Positions 57,532 through 64,000 of a stretch of 64,000 nucleotides of DNA are shown here, piece by piece (the first letter of the stretch is position 1; each line of letters begins with the position of its first letter). The translations under genes and the position numbers were made by a program. Under the pieces are notes generated by a model. It was given only the letters and a program-made list of their open reading frames with translations, ran no database searches and was not told the DNA's origin. Origin of the DNA: Bacillus pinisoli (lineage in GTDB: Bacteria; Bacillota; Bacilli; Bacillales; SA4); contig NZ_JAJQKI010000003.1 in the NCBI RefSeq assembly GCF_023036475.1, positions 186,001 to 250,000 of the forward strand. The letters run 5' to 3'.

Positions 57532-57801
57532 TTATGACAATTCCTGCAGTAGATACATGTAAAAAATGATATGTAAAATGACGAGTATTGGTACCCCAAT
57601 TTTAAACGAGCGATGCTTCGTCTTATGGCGAAATCTTTTCATTCCCAACCAAATACCCACAGATCCACCTAAATAAGCTATGATCCATAAAGTACTCTCT
57701 GGAATCCTCCACTCTCTTTTTGTTGCTTTTTGCTTATCTTGGTACATCATAATGTAAGAAATGATGTTAATGAACAATATATAACTAATAAGAAATATCA
57801 T
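57532..57801 (-). CDS. ysdA: DUF1294 membrane protein (YsdA-like)
   Basis: 89-aa DUF1294 protein with three helices and the motif MYQDKQKATKREWRIPESTLWIIAYLGGSVGIWLGMKRFRHKTKH. Function unknown. I chose the ATG at 57801 rather than the in-frame GTG at 57816 because AGTGGGA lies about ten bases before it and the length then matches B. subtilis YsdA. Position downstream of rplT is conserved. Confidence 0.88.
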   Translation of the reverse strand: MIFLISYILFINIISYIMMYQDKQKATKREWRIPESTLWIIAYLGGSVGIWLGMKRFRHKTKHRSFKIGVPILVILHIIFYMYLLQELS

Positions 57802-57914
57802 CGTTACAGTTCCCACTTTCTTTAACTATTTGCTATGTAATTCTTAATTTTTTGTGGATAGAATTCAAGTTATGATGCAGTTTACATGTGGAGCGTTGGT
57901 GCTTATAGTCACTT

Positions 57915-58100
57915 TATAGGTTTTTCTTGCGACTTTTGCCTTAATTCTTGCCACTTTATTAGATTTTCTTGCGACCTCTGTCTTGTTTCTTGCCACTTCA
58001 TTAGATTTTCTTGCGACCATACTTTTTTCTTGCCACTTCAACATGTTTACTTGCGAATTTCCTCTTTTTCTTGCCAAAACTAACTATTTTCTTGCCACTT
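57915..58100. repeat. Nine-unit array of alternating CTTGCGAC / CTTGCCAC, 21-bp period
   Basis: CTTGC cores start at 57926, 57947, 57968, 57989, 58010, 58029, 58050, 58070 and 58091 (spacings 21, 21, 21, 21, 19, 21, 20, 21). The base after CTTGC alternates G, C, G, C, G, C, G, C, then C. Units are embedded in TTTT and TTAGATT. It lies between the rplT terminator (plus MITE copy 10) and ysdA, and gives a spurious VARKxxx repeat on the minus strand. Confidence 0.85.
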
Positions 58101-58107
58101 TGTAAAT

Positions 58108-58300
58108 GGGTCTTTTCGTATAGATTGTTGCTTTCGTAAAAATCTCAGGAAGCCGGATTTTACTCGATAGTACACTGGTCAGTGCTTTAAATAGAGAGAG
58201 TTGCTCTTTTCTAACAATGATCACTTCGGTCTTATAGTATTAGTTGGGATGTTTATTATAAAATTAGGTTAAAAAAGCAACAAAGTTTTAGAAAAGAGCC
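58108..58300. mobile_element. MITE copy 10 (193 bp) with perfect 8-bp duplication
   Basis: Left end GGTCTTTTCGTATAGATTG, right end AAAGTTTTAGAAAAGAGCC; direct repeat TTGTAAAT at 58100-58107 and 58301-58308. Subfamily A, same orientation as copy 8. It has inserted at the edge of the CTTGC array. Confidence 0.93.
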
Positions 58301-58331
58301 TTGTAAATAAACACCTTCTCTTCAACAATAA

Positions 58332-58363
58332 TAAAAAGTCATTCCCAAAAATGAGAATGACTC
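58332..58363 (-). terminator. Terminator of infC-rpmI-rplT
   Basis: AGTCATTCTCA..GGGAATGACT stem followed by TTTTTATTA on the minus strand. Confidence 0.85.
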
Positions 58364-58380
58364 TATTTATTAATAATTGC

Positions 58381-58737
58381 TTATTTTAAGTTTGACTTTG
58401 CAACAGCTGCTAATTCAGCAAATGCTTTTTCGTCATGAACAGCTAGGTCAGCAAGCATTTTACGGTTAACTTCAATACCAGCTACCTTTAAGCCATGCAT
58501 TAAACGGCTGTAAGAAAGACCATTGATACGTGCAGCCGCGTTGATACGTGTAATCCATAATTTACGGAAGTCACGCTTCTTTTGACGACGGTCACGGAAT
58601 GCATAGTTGAAAGACTTCATTACTTGTTGTTTTGCTACTTTAAATAATGTATGTTTTGAACCATAATAACCTTTTGCTAACTTTAAAACGCGTTTACGAC
58701 GCTTACGAGTTACTGTACCACCTTTAACTCTTGGCAT
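58381..58737 (-). CDS. rplT: 50S ribosomal protein L20
   Basis: 118-aa, very basic L20, needed early in 50S assembly and a repressor of its own operon. N-terminal extension [38 protein letters not shown] and the globular RMDxR-like C-terminal part [41 protein letters not shown] are canonical. Last gene of infC-rpmI-rplT. Confidence 0.98.
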   Translation of the reverse strand: MPRVKGGTVTRKRRKRVLKLAKGYYGSKHTLFKVAKQQVMKSFNYAFRDRRQKKRDFRKLWITRINAAARINGLSYSRLMHGLKVAGIEVNRKMLADLAVHDEKAFAELAAVAKSNLK

Positions 58738-58841
58738 TTTGTTTCCCTCCTATATATCGATCCTGAAAGTTTTCATTTTTAAATGTTTGCTAGGATTCTT
58801 GCTCTGACACGAATGCCCTGAGTGATATCCTTGTTTTTTAA

Positions 58842-59039
58842 TTACTTGCTACCAATCATAAAGCGGATGCGCTTGTAATCTCCGCTGCTTACTAATGCAG
58901 CTTTACGAAGCTTACGCTTTTGCTTTTGAGACTTGTTAGAGAATAAGTGACTTGTGTAAGCGTGTGAACGCTTAAGCTTACCAGATCCAGTTTTCTTAAA
59001 ACGCTTAGCTGAACCTCTATGAGTTTTCATTTTAGGCAT
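58842..59039 (-). CDS. rpmI: 50S ribosomal protein L35
   Basis: 65-aa L35, almost invariant: [23 protein letters not shown] followed by [30 protein letters not shown] with GAGGAACTCCC upstream. Between infC and rplT. Confidence 0.98.
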   Translation of the reverse strand: MPKMKTHRGSAKRFKKTGSGKLKRSHAYTSHLFSNKSQKQKRKLRKAALVSSGDYKRIRFMIGSK

Positions 59040-59060
59040 AGGGAGTTCCTCCTCAACTTT

Positions 59061-59579
59061 TTAATTATCGTTTTTTGGTGCTAGTACTAAAAACATGCTT
59101 CGGCCGTCCATTTTTGGATGTGATTCCACAGAACTAACTTCCTTACATGCCTCAGAGAAGCGGTCAAGTACGCGTTGTCCAATCTCCTTATGAGTGATTG
59201 CACGACCTTTGAAACGAATAGATGCTTTTACTTTGTCACCTTTTTCAAGGAACTTAATTGCATTTCTAAGTTTCGTATTAAAGTCATGCTCGTCAATTGT
59301 CGGGCTTAGACGAACTTCCTTGATGTTAATAATTTTTTGGTTCTTACGAGCCTCTTTGTCTTTCTTTTGTTGCTCAAACTTGAACTTACCGTAGTCCATA
59401 ATACGACATACTGGCGGTTTTGCAGTTGGTGCAACCATAACTAAGTCAAGATTTACATTCTGTGCAATTTCTAGTGCTTCCTGACGAGACTTGATACCAA
59501 GTTGGTCACCATTTGCTCCAATCAAACGAACTTCACGTGCACGAATGCCTTCATTAACCATCATGTCCTTGCTAATAAT
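59061..59579 (-). CDS. infC: Translation initiation factor IF-3 (AUU start)
   Basis: Prevents premature subunit joining and checks the initiation codon. The first ATG in frame is at 59564, but upstream in the same frame lies GGAGGTGGCTT followed by ATT ATT AGC AAG GAC; starting at the ATT at 59579 gives [18 protein letters not shown], aligning with the B. subtilis IF-3 N-terminus and 172 aa in total. The rare AUU start is the known basis of IF-3 self-control. N-domain and C-domain are complete ([19 protein letters not shown] linker region, [13 protein letters not shown]). Confidence 0.93.
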   Translation of the reverse strand: MISKDMMVNEGIRAREVRLIGANGDQLGIKSRQEALEIAQNVNLDLVMVAPTAKPPVCRIMDYGKFKFEQQKKDKEARKNQKIINIKEVRLSPTIDEHDFNTKLRNAIKFLEKGDKVKASIRFKGRAITHKEIGQRVLDRFSEACKEVSSVESHPKMDGRSMFLVLAPKNDN

Positions 59580-59599
59580 AAGCCACCTCCGATAATAGT

Positions 59600-59760
59600 C
59601 AATAAAAAAGTGTGGGTGTTTTCATAACACCCACACTTAAACGAAATGTATATTACATATACATAAAGAATCTTTTCGTTGTAACCTGTTAACTACGTAA
59701 TGTGCCAATCAGGTGAGAAGCGGGTGCTTCTACTTAAATAATCGCTTATTTAATTACCTT
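59600..59760 (-). promoter_or_regulatory. L20-type leader of infC-rpmI-rplT
   Basis: After the promoter, the leader contains a structured segment (AAGCACCCGCTTCTCACCTGATTGGCACATTACGTAG region, minus strand) and ends in a strong terminator, AAGTGTGGGTGTT / AACACCCACACTT (59638-59609) with a U-run, just before the infC Shine-Dalgarno. In B. subtilis L20 binds such a leader and causes early termination. Confidence 0.85.
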
Positions 59761-59764
59761 AACA

Positions 59765-59793
59765 AATTTACCATGCTTAAATGGAACTGTCAA
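59765..59793 (-). promoter_or_regulatory. Sigma-A promoter of infC operon
   Basis: Minus strand TTGACA (59793-59788), 17-bp spacer, TAAATT (59770-59765), 5 bp after the thrS stop. So infC has its own promoter. Confidence 0.75.
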
Positions 59794-59798
59794 GCTAT

Positions 59799-61736
59799 TT
59801 ACTTTTTTATTTCTTCTTGTACTGAAGAAACAAAGTCTGAGAAAGGAACTGTCTCTGACGCTTGGCTTCCGTATCTACGAACGTTTACCGCTTTTTCTTG
59901 AATCTCATTATCCCCTACTACTAGCATATACGGGATCTTTTGCATTTGTGCCTCACGGATTTTGTAGCCAATCTTTTCATCACGAGAATCTAATTCCACT
60001 CGCATGCCTTCTGCTTGAAGCTTTTCTTGGATTTCTTTTGCATAGTCAAGATGAGCGGAAGGTGAAACTGGGATTACCTGTACTTGGACTGGTGCTAACC
60101 AAGTTGGGAAAGCTCCCTTATATTCTTCGATTAAGAAGGCAACAAAACGTTCCATTGTTGAAACCACTCCACGGTGAATAACAACTGGGCGGTGTTGCTT
60201 TCCATCTTCACCTACATAAGTTAAATCAAATCGTTCAGGAAGTAAGAAGTCTAACTGAACAGTTGATAATGTCTCATCTTTACCAAGGGCAGTTCGGACT
60301 TGAACGTCGAGCTTAGGTCCGTAGAAGGCTGCTTCTCCTTCTGCTTCATAATACTCAAGCTCAAGGTCATCCATTGCTTCTTTCAGCATGCCTTGTGCTT
60401 TTTCCCACATCGCATCATCATCAAAATACTTCTCTTTATCTTCTGGGTCACGGTAAGATAGACGGAATGAGTAGTTCTCAAATCCAAAGTCCTTGTACAC
60501 TGCCTCGATAAGGCGAACTACGCGGATGAACTCTTCCTTAATTTGATCAGGACGAACGAAAATATGTGCATCGTTTAGAGTCATTCCACGAACACGCTGT
60601 AATCCTGTTAATGCTCCTGACATTTCATAACGGTGCATTAAACCAAGTTCAGCAATACGAATTGGTAGTTCACGATAACTGTGAATATCATTTTTATACA
60701 CCATCATATGGTGTGGGCAGTTCATCGGACGTAAGACTAAGTCTTCATTATCCATTGACATGACAGGGAACATGCCATCTTGGTAGTGCTCCCAGTGACC
60801 GGAAGTTTTATATAGTTCAACGCTTCCTAGTGCTGGAGTATAAACATGCTCATACCCTAGGCGTAATTCTTTATCTACAATGTAACGCTCAATTATACGA
60901 CGGATTGTTGCTCCTTTTGGAAGCCATAGTGGAAATCCTTGCCCAACTTTTTGAGAGTTAGTAAATAGATCTAATTCTTTACCTAATTTACGATGATCTC
61001 TTTCTTTAGCTTCTTCTAGTAAACGTAGATGCTCAGCTAGCTCTTCTTTCTTAAAGAAGGCAGTTCCATAAATACGTTGAAGCATTTTATTCTTGCTGTC
61101 ACCGCGCCAGTATGCTCCTGCAACGCTTAACAGCTTAAACTCTTTAATTTTTCCAGTTGCCGGTAAATGGACTCCACGGCAAAGGTCAAAGAATTCACCT
61201 TGCTCATAAATAGTTACTGCTTCTCCTTCAGGAATCACTTCTAGTAACTCGAGTTTTAGTTCATCACCAAGCTTTTCATACATTTCTTGTGCTTCCGCGC
61301 GGGAAACTTCCTTACGAACAATCTCTAAATTTTCGTTTGAGATTTTTTGCATTTCTTTTTCAATCACCACAAGATCATCATGAGTGATTGGTTGGTCCAT
61401 ATCAATATCATAATAAAATCCACTTTCAATGACTGGACCGATTCCTAGTTTAACATTTGCTTCAGGGTATAAGCGCTTTACAGCCTGTGCTAATAAATGG
61501 GCTGTACTATGACGTAAAACGTCTAACGCTTCTTCAGAATCCTGTGTGATAATAGCAATACTTCCATCTTGCTCAATAGGAGTACGTAAATCAATAAGGT
61601 TCCCATCTAATTTCCCTGCAATTGCTTTCTTTCTTAAACCAGGACTGATCGATGCCGCGATATCTTCTGTTGTGGTGCCTTTCTGAAACTCCTTAACCGC
61701 TCCGTCTGGAAATGTAATCTGTAGCACTTCTGACAT
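59799..61736 (-). CDS. thrS: Threonyl-tRNA synthetase
   Basis: 645-aa class II synthetase. N-terminal TGS domain (about 1-63), editing domain with [11 protein letters not shown] (about 77-87) and the [10 protein letters not shown] zinc/His motif (about 185), catalytic core with [13 protein letters not shown] (about 334-346), motif 2 [18 protein letters not shown] (about 367-384), motif 3 [16 protein letters not shown] (about 509-524), and C-terminal anticodon-binding domain. ATG with AAAGGAGTG upstream. Controlled by a T-box. Confidence 0.97.
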   Translation of the reverse strand: MSEVLQITFPDGAVKEFQKGTTTEDIAASISPGLRKKAIAGKLDGNLIDLRTPIEQDGSIAIITQDSEEALDVLRHSTAHLLAQAVKRLYPEANVKLGIGPVIESGFYYDIDMDQPITHDDLVVIEKEMQKISNENLEIVRKEVSRAEAQEMYEKLGDELKLELLEVIPEGEAVTIYEQGEFFDLCRGVHLPATGKIKEFKLLSVAGAYWRGDSKNKMLQRIYGTAFFKKEELAEHLRLLEEAKERDHRKLGKELDLFTNSQKVGQGFPLWLPKGATIRRIIERYIVDKELRLGYEHVYTPALGSVELYKTSGHWEHYQDGMFPVMSMDNEDLVLRPMNCPHHMMVYKNDIHSYRELPIRIAELGLMHRYEMSGALTGLQRVRGMTLNDAHIFVRPDQIKEEFIRVVRLIEAVYKDFGFENYSFRLSYRDPEDKEKYFDDDAMWEKAQGMLKEAMDDLELEYYEAEGEAAFYGPKLDVQVRTALGKDETLSTVQLDFLLPERFDLTYVGEDGKQHRPVVIHRGVVSTMERFVAFLIEEYKGAFPTWLAPVQVQVIPVSPSAHLDYAKEIQEKLQAEGMRVELDSRDEKIGYKIREAQMQKIPYMLVVGDNEIQEKAVNVRRYGSQASETVPFSDFVSSVQEEIKK

Positions 61737-61770
61737 CCTTGTTCACTCCTTTAAATTTTTAATTTATATA

Positions 61771-61806
61771 AACTGATTAGTGGATAGAGTCTAATCAGTT
61801 TTTTAC
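61771..61806 (+). terminator. Hairpin with plus-strand T-run inside the thrS leader
   Basis: AACTGATTAG / CTAATCAGTT stem followed by TTTT on the plus strand only. On the thrS (minus) transcript it is a stem 35 bases before the start codon without a U-run. No plus-strand gene ends here, so its role is unclear. Confidence 0.5.
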
Positions 61807-61827
61807 TGGTGTTGTTTTGGTAGAAAG

Positions 61828-61950
61828 GTCTTTTCGTCGATAAATGGGGTTGTTACGTTGATAAATTAAAAATTTCGTTGACAACCCACTGCCGTTCGTT
61901 GAAATAAATGAAAATTCGTTGATTTACCAAACTATTTCGTTGATAAAAGA
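61828..61950. repeat. Six-unit degenerate array, TTTCGTTGATAAA motif, 20-21-bp period
   Basis: CGT(T/C)GA cores start at 61835, 61856, 61876, 61897, 61917 and 61938 (spacings 21, 20, 21, 20, 21). The motif is the reverse complement of that at 12618-12740. It lies within the thrS transcript, between the T-box terminator and the start codon. Confidence 0.8.
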
Positions 61951-62009
61951 CTAACTACCGTAAGTTTTACAATCTGTTTTGTACCGAACTGATCAAGAAA
62001 CCAAATAAA

Positions 62010-62275
62010 AACAAAAAAACCCATCCCATATGTAAAGGGACGAGTTTAATATTCGTGGTTCCACCCTTCTTTCCAAAGCAGAATACTCACTTTGGCTTAG
62101 AAGTTTCATAACGGTTTTAGCCGTTAGTACATAATAAGAGTAAATTCCGTTCTGTACTAAAGTTTAGAGGTGGTAGAGTAATCTTTCGTGTTAGGAAGGT
62201 TTCAGCCATGCCTTCCCTCTCTGGGAACCGTAAAAATCATCCATATCCTCATCATTACTGATTTTATATGAAGTT
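62010..62275 (-). promoter_or_regulatory. T-box leader of thrS
   Basis: The minus strand has the T-box AGGGTGGAACCACG (62068-62055 region) and terminator AAACTCGTCCC..GGGATGGGTTT (62047-62017) followed by a U-run. The candidate specifier is ACC (62174-62172) in CTCTACCACCTCT, which matches threonine and aligns with the TTC-ACCTC context in the pheS leader. Confidence 0.94.
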
Positions 62276-62287
62276 CGATTATGTAGT

Positions 62288-62316
62288 ATTATATGCAGAA
62301 AAAAGTGAGAAATCAA
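62288..62316 (-). promoter_or_regulatory. Sigma-A promoter of thrS
   Basis: Minus strand TTGATT (62316-62311), 17-bp spacer, TATAAT (62293-62288), just before the T-box leader. Confidence 0.75.
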
Positions 62317-62385
62317 GACCATAATTAAATATTTTTTATTGTTGTCTATTCCTATTATTTTTTGGGTTTCAGATAAATGAGGCCA

Positions 62386-63225
62386 CTAATGCTGGAGTTC
62401 ACTAAACCGCTTATACGGATGTATGGTGACTCGTTCTTGGAAAATATTAATGACTGTCTGAATCATACCTTGATCTAAATCTTGAACATATAAGTCGATT
62501 TGCTTCGGACAAAGTAAAAGTAAAGGTGCAACTAAATCTTGATCTACTTCAAATCCTTTTATGGAAATAAAATCATCTTCTAACTGTTCTAAATGATAGG
62601 TAAACGATTTTAGATTTTCATCATAAAATAGGAATCTCTCATTCTCGTAAACGACATGTACCCTCGAGAAAGACGTGATCGTTTTTGTAGCTATGTACTT
62701 ACGCAAGCTCTCAATAAAATCTTGATAATCTTGTTCTAGCTTATATTCGTCAATAGCGACCTCTATGTAATCTAGTAAACGACTATAGTAATCTTTTAAT
62801 CTAAATTTTAAAAAGGCTTCAAATGAAAAATAGACATGTTGTGATAAAAACATGGTTAATGCTTGAGTTAAAATTTCTTCCCGGCGATATCCTTCACGGA
62901 GCTGAGGATGAAAGCTAGCTTCTTCTTCACCTACAATGGCATACAGCATTTGAATGATTTGCTGCTGTTCAGATTTATCATGAAAAAAGAAAGTTGTTTC
63001 TAATAAGTGACGGATAAATTCAGGCTCCTTCACCTTTAAAATGAATTTAGCCAAAGCCGGCACAATGTAGGTTTGAATCGTTAATTCTTCATTTTGATTA
63101 ATCTTTATGTAAAGGGTATTGTTCTCGGTTATGACTTCCATATCATGACAGGTGGCACCTGTTAGTGATTGAAGAAGTTGCGTCAGTTCAGTCAGGTCTG
63201 ATGAATTTTCAAATGTAATATGCAT
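62386..63225 (-). CDS. ytxC: Putative sporulation protein YtxC
   Basis: 279-aa YtxC family protein, present mainly in spore formers; C-terminal IHPYKRFSEL and central LTQALTMFLSQHVYFSFEAFLKFRLKDY (about 119-146) are typical. Soluble, no catalytic motif. Exact role unknown. It lies between dnaI and thrS as in B. subtilis. ATG with GGGGGGAC upstream. Confidence 0.88.
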   Translation of the reverse strand: MHITFENSSDLTELTQLLQSLTGATCHDMEVITENNTLYIKINQNEELTIQTYIVPALAKFILKVKEPEFIRHLLETTFFFHDKSEQQQIIQMLYAIVGEEEASFHPQLREGYRREEILTQALTMFLSQHVYFSFEAFLKFRLKDYYSRLLDYIEVAIDEYKLEQDYQDFIESLRKYIATKTITSFSRVHVVYENERFLFYDENLKSFTYHLEQLEDDFISIKGFEVDQDLVAPLLLLCPKQIDLYVQDLDQGMIQTVINIFQERVTIHPYKRFSELQH

Positions 63226-63329
63226 ATTGGTTGTCCCCCCATTTCGGCACCTGTTTCTATTTATATGAGGGGGAACGAAAAAAATGATAATTGTGTAAAA
63301 GAAAGGTTATTTGGCAGCAAAGAACAAAA

Positions 63330-63355
63330 AAAAGAAGGGGTTGCCCCCCTCTCTA
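63330..63355 (-). terminator. Probable terminator of dnaI
   Basis: AGAGGGGGGCAACCCCTTCT short GC-rich hairpin followed by eight T on the minus strand, overlapping the dnaI stop. Confidence 0.65.
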
Positions 63356-64000
63356 TCCTCGACGATTTACATCAATTAATTCGATTTCACTAGCTAAGAA
63401 CCGAATGCGTTCCATGATTCTTTGTGCTTTTATACCTTCTTCTTCACCTTTTTGAGAATACGTATAATGTCTTAGAAGTTCTTTCATACTTAGATTGGAG
63501 GAGAAGAACGTAGGTAGTCTTTCCATCATGCGGTGCTGCAAGATTGGCCCTAATATTTCATCTCTCATCCAGCTCGTCATTGATTCTGCGCCAATATCAT
63601 CGAGCATTAGAACCGGTGTTCTTTTAGCTGCGTCTAGCTTTTTATTAAAGAGGTCATCACTTCCCATAACACCCTTAAGCTCTCTAATAAATTCAGGGAA
63701 ATAAACAATCATTGATTCCGTATTTTTTATAGCAGCTAATTCATTGGCAATCGCACAGAGAATAAAAGTTTTACCTACTCCAAAACCGCCACTTATATAT
63801 AGGCCCTTTACTTGCTGCTTTTCCTCATAGCTTTCAATAAACTCCCATACTAACTGTTTGATTCGAAAACGGTTTGCATCGTCTTCATATATGTCGTGGA
63901 TGGAAGCCTTCAATAAATCAGATGGAATATAAACTGATTTTATTTTATTTTGCATTTCCTTCTGCATGTCATGCTGTACCTTTGATGGGCATTTTGAATA
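63353..64000 (-). CDS. dnaI: Primosomal protein DnaI, helicase loader (partial, 5' end outside window)
   Basis: AAA+ loader for the replicative helicase DnaC. The frame stays open to the last base, and the residues before the first ATG (YSKCPSK at the edge) align with the end of the N-terminal zinc-binding domain, so the real start lies beyond 64000; B. subtilis DnaI has 311 aa and about 216 codons are present here. Walker A GGFGVGKTF, Walker B PVLMLDDIGAES, and sensor FFSSNLS are complete. The first ATG at 63967 should not be taken as the start. Confidence 0.95.
   Translation of the reverse strand, partial: YSKCPSKVQHDMQKEMQNKIKSVYIPSDLLKASIHDIYEDDANRFRIKQLVWEFIESYEEKQQVKGLYISGGFGVGKTFILCAIANELAAIKNTESMIVYFPEFIRELKGVMGSDDLFNKKLDAAKRTPVLMLDDIGAESMTSWMRDEILGPILQHRMMERLPTFFSSNLSMKELLRHYTYSQKGEEEGIKAQRIMERIRFLASEIELIDVNRRG

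Noticed and set aside
57865..58077. Minus-strand ORF of 70 codons with repeated VARKxxx heptads
   Set aside because: It is a by-product of the 21-bp CTTGC array; the array has 19- and 20-bp steps that break the frame, there is no convincing Shine-Dalgarno, and no other unit is in the same frame beyond it.

Overview
The window is a chromosomal segment of a spore-forming member of the Bacillaceae (low-GC Firmicutes). Most genes lie on the minus strand, and their order follows the Bacillus subtilis hemAXCDBL - lon - clpX - tig - rph - gerM - racE - gerE - sdh - lysC - uvrC - trxA - etf - fad - mutS2 - polX - zapA - pheST - sspI - rplT - infC - thrS - dnaI backbone. Sporulation and germination genes (gerM, gerE, sspI, ytxC) show a spore former. 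Genus and species cannot be fixed from this window.

Layout in coordinate order: a small EamA-like membrane protein; the haem operon hemA-hemX-hemC-hemD-hemB-hemL (610-6850); ysxD and the protein quality-control block engB-lonA-lonB-clpX-tig (7071-15872); a TPR protein and two tRNA genes (Arg-TCT, Gly-TCC) where B. subtilis carries leu/ilv genes; ysnB-rdgB-rph, gerM, racE, a MarR regulator and gerE; the succinate dehydrogenase operon sdhCAB; yslB; lysC with a lysine riboswitch; uvrC; trxA; the fatty-acid degradation block (etfA, etfB, fadB, fadR, lcfA) with a FadR operator; a DUF350 gene with a 27-codon ORF, mutS2, polX, cvpA-like, zapA and rnhC; two GNAT acetyltransferases; pheST under a T-box; ysgA and sspI; a divergent gene pair with Zur-like operators (52240-53989); an M42 peptidase, a dUTPase, plsC, a VTT-domain protein and ysdA; then rplT-rpmI-infC under an L20-type leader, thrS under a T-box, ytxC and the 3' part of dnaI, which runs off the window end.

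Three things go beyond the conserved backbone. (1) A divergent gene pair, an FAD/NAD(P)-binding oxidoreductase and an unrecognised 117-aa protein. Each has a sigma-A promoter whose start region is covered by a Zur-type 7-1-7 operator; one operator lies in a perfect 35-bp palindrome. This is the best candidate for an undescribed, probably zinc-starvation-induced function. (2) A family of about 190-bp non-coding elements with GGCTCTTTTC-type terminal inverted repeats and 8-bp target duplications (perfect at four copies), i.e. MITEs probably mobilised by an ISL3-family transposase. There are about ten copies and fragments here, two of them flanking the sdh terminator. (3) Three arrays of short motifs with a period of 20-21 bp (two helical turns), two with a TATCAACGAA motif and one with alternating CTTGCGAC/CTTGCCAC. 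All three sit between an upstream terminator and the next start codon.
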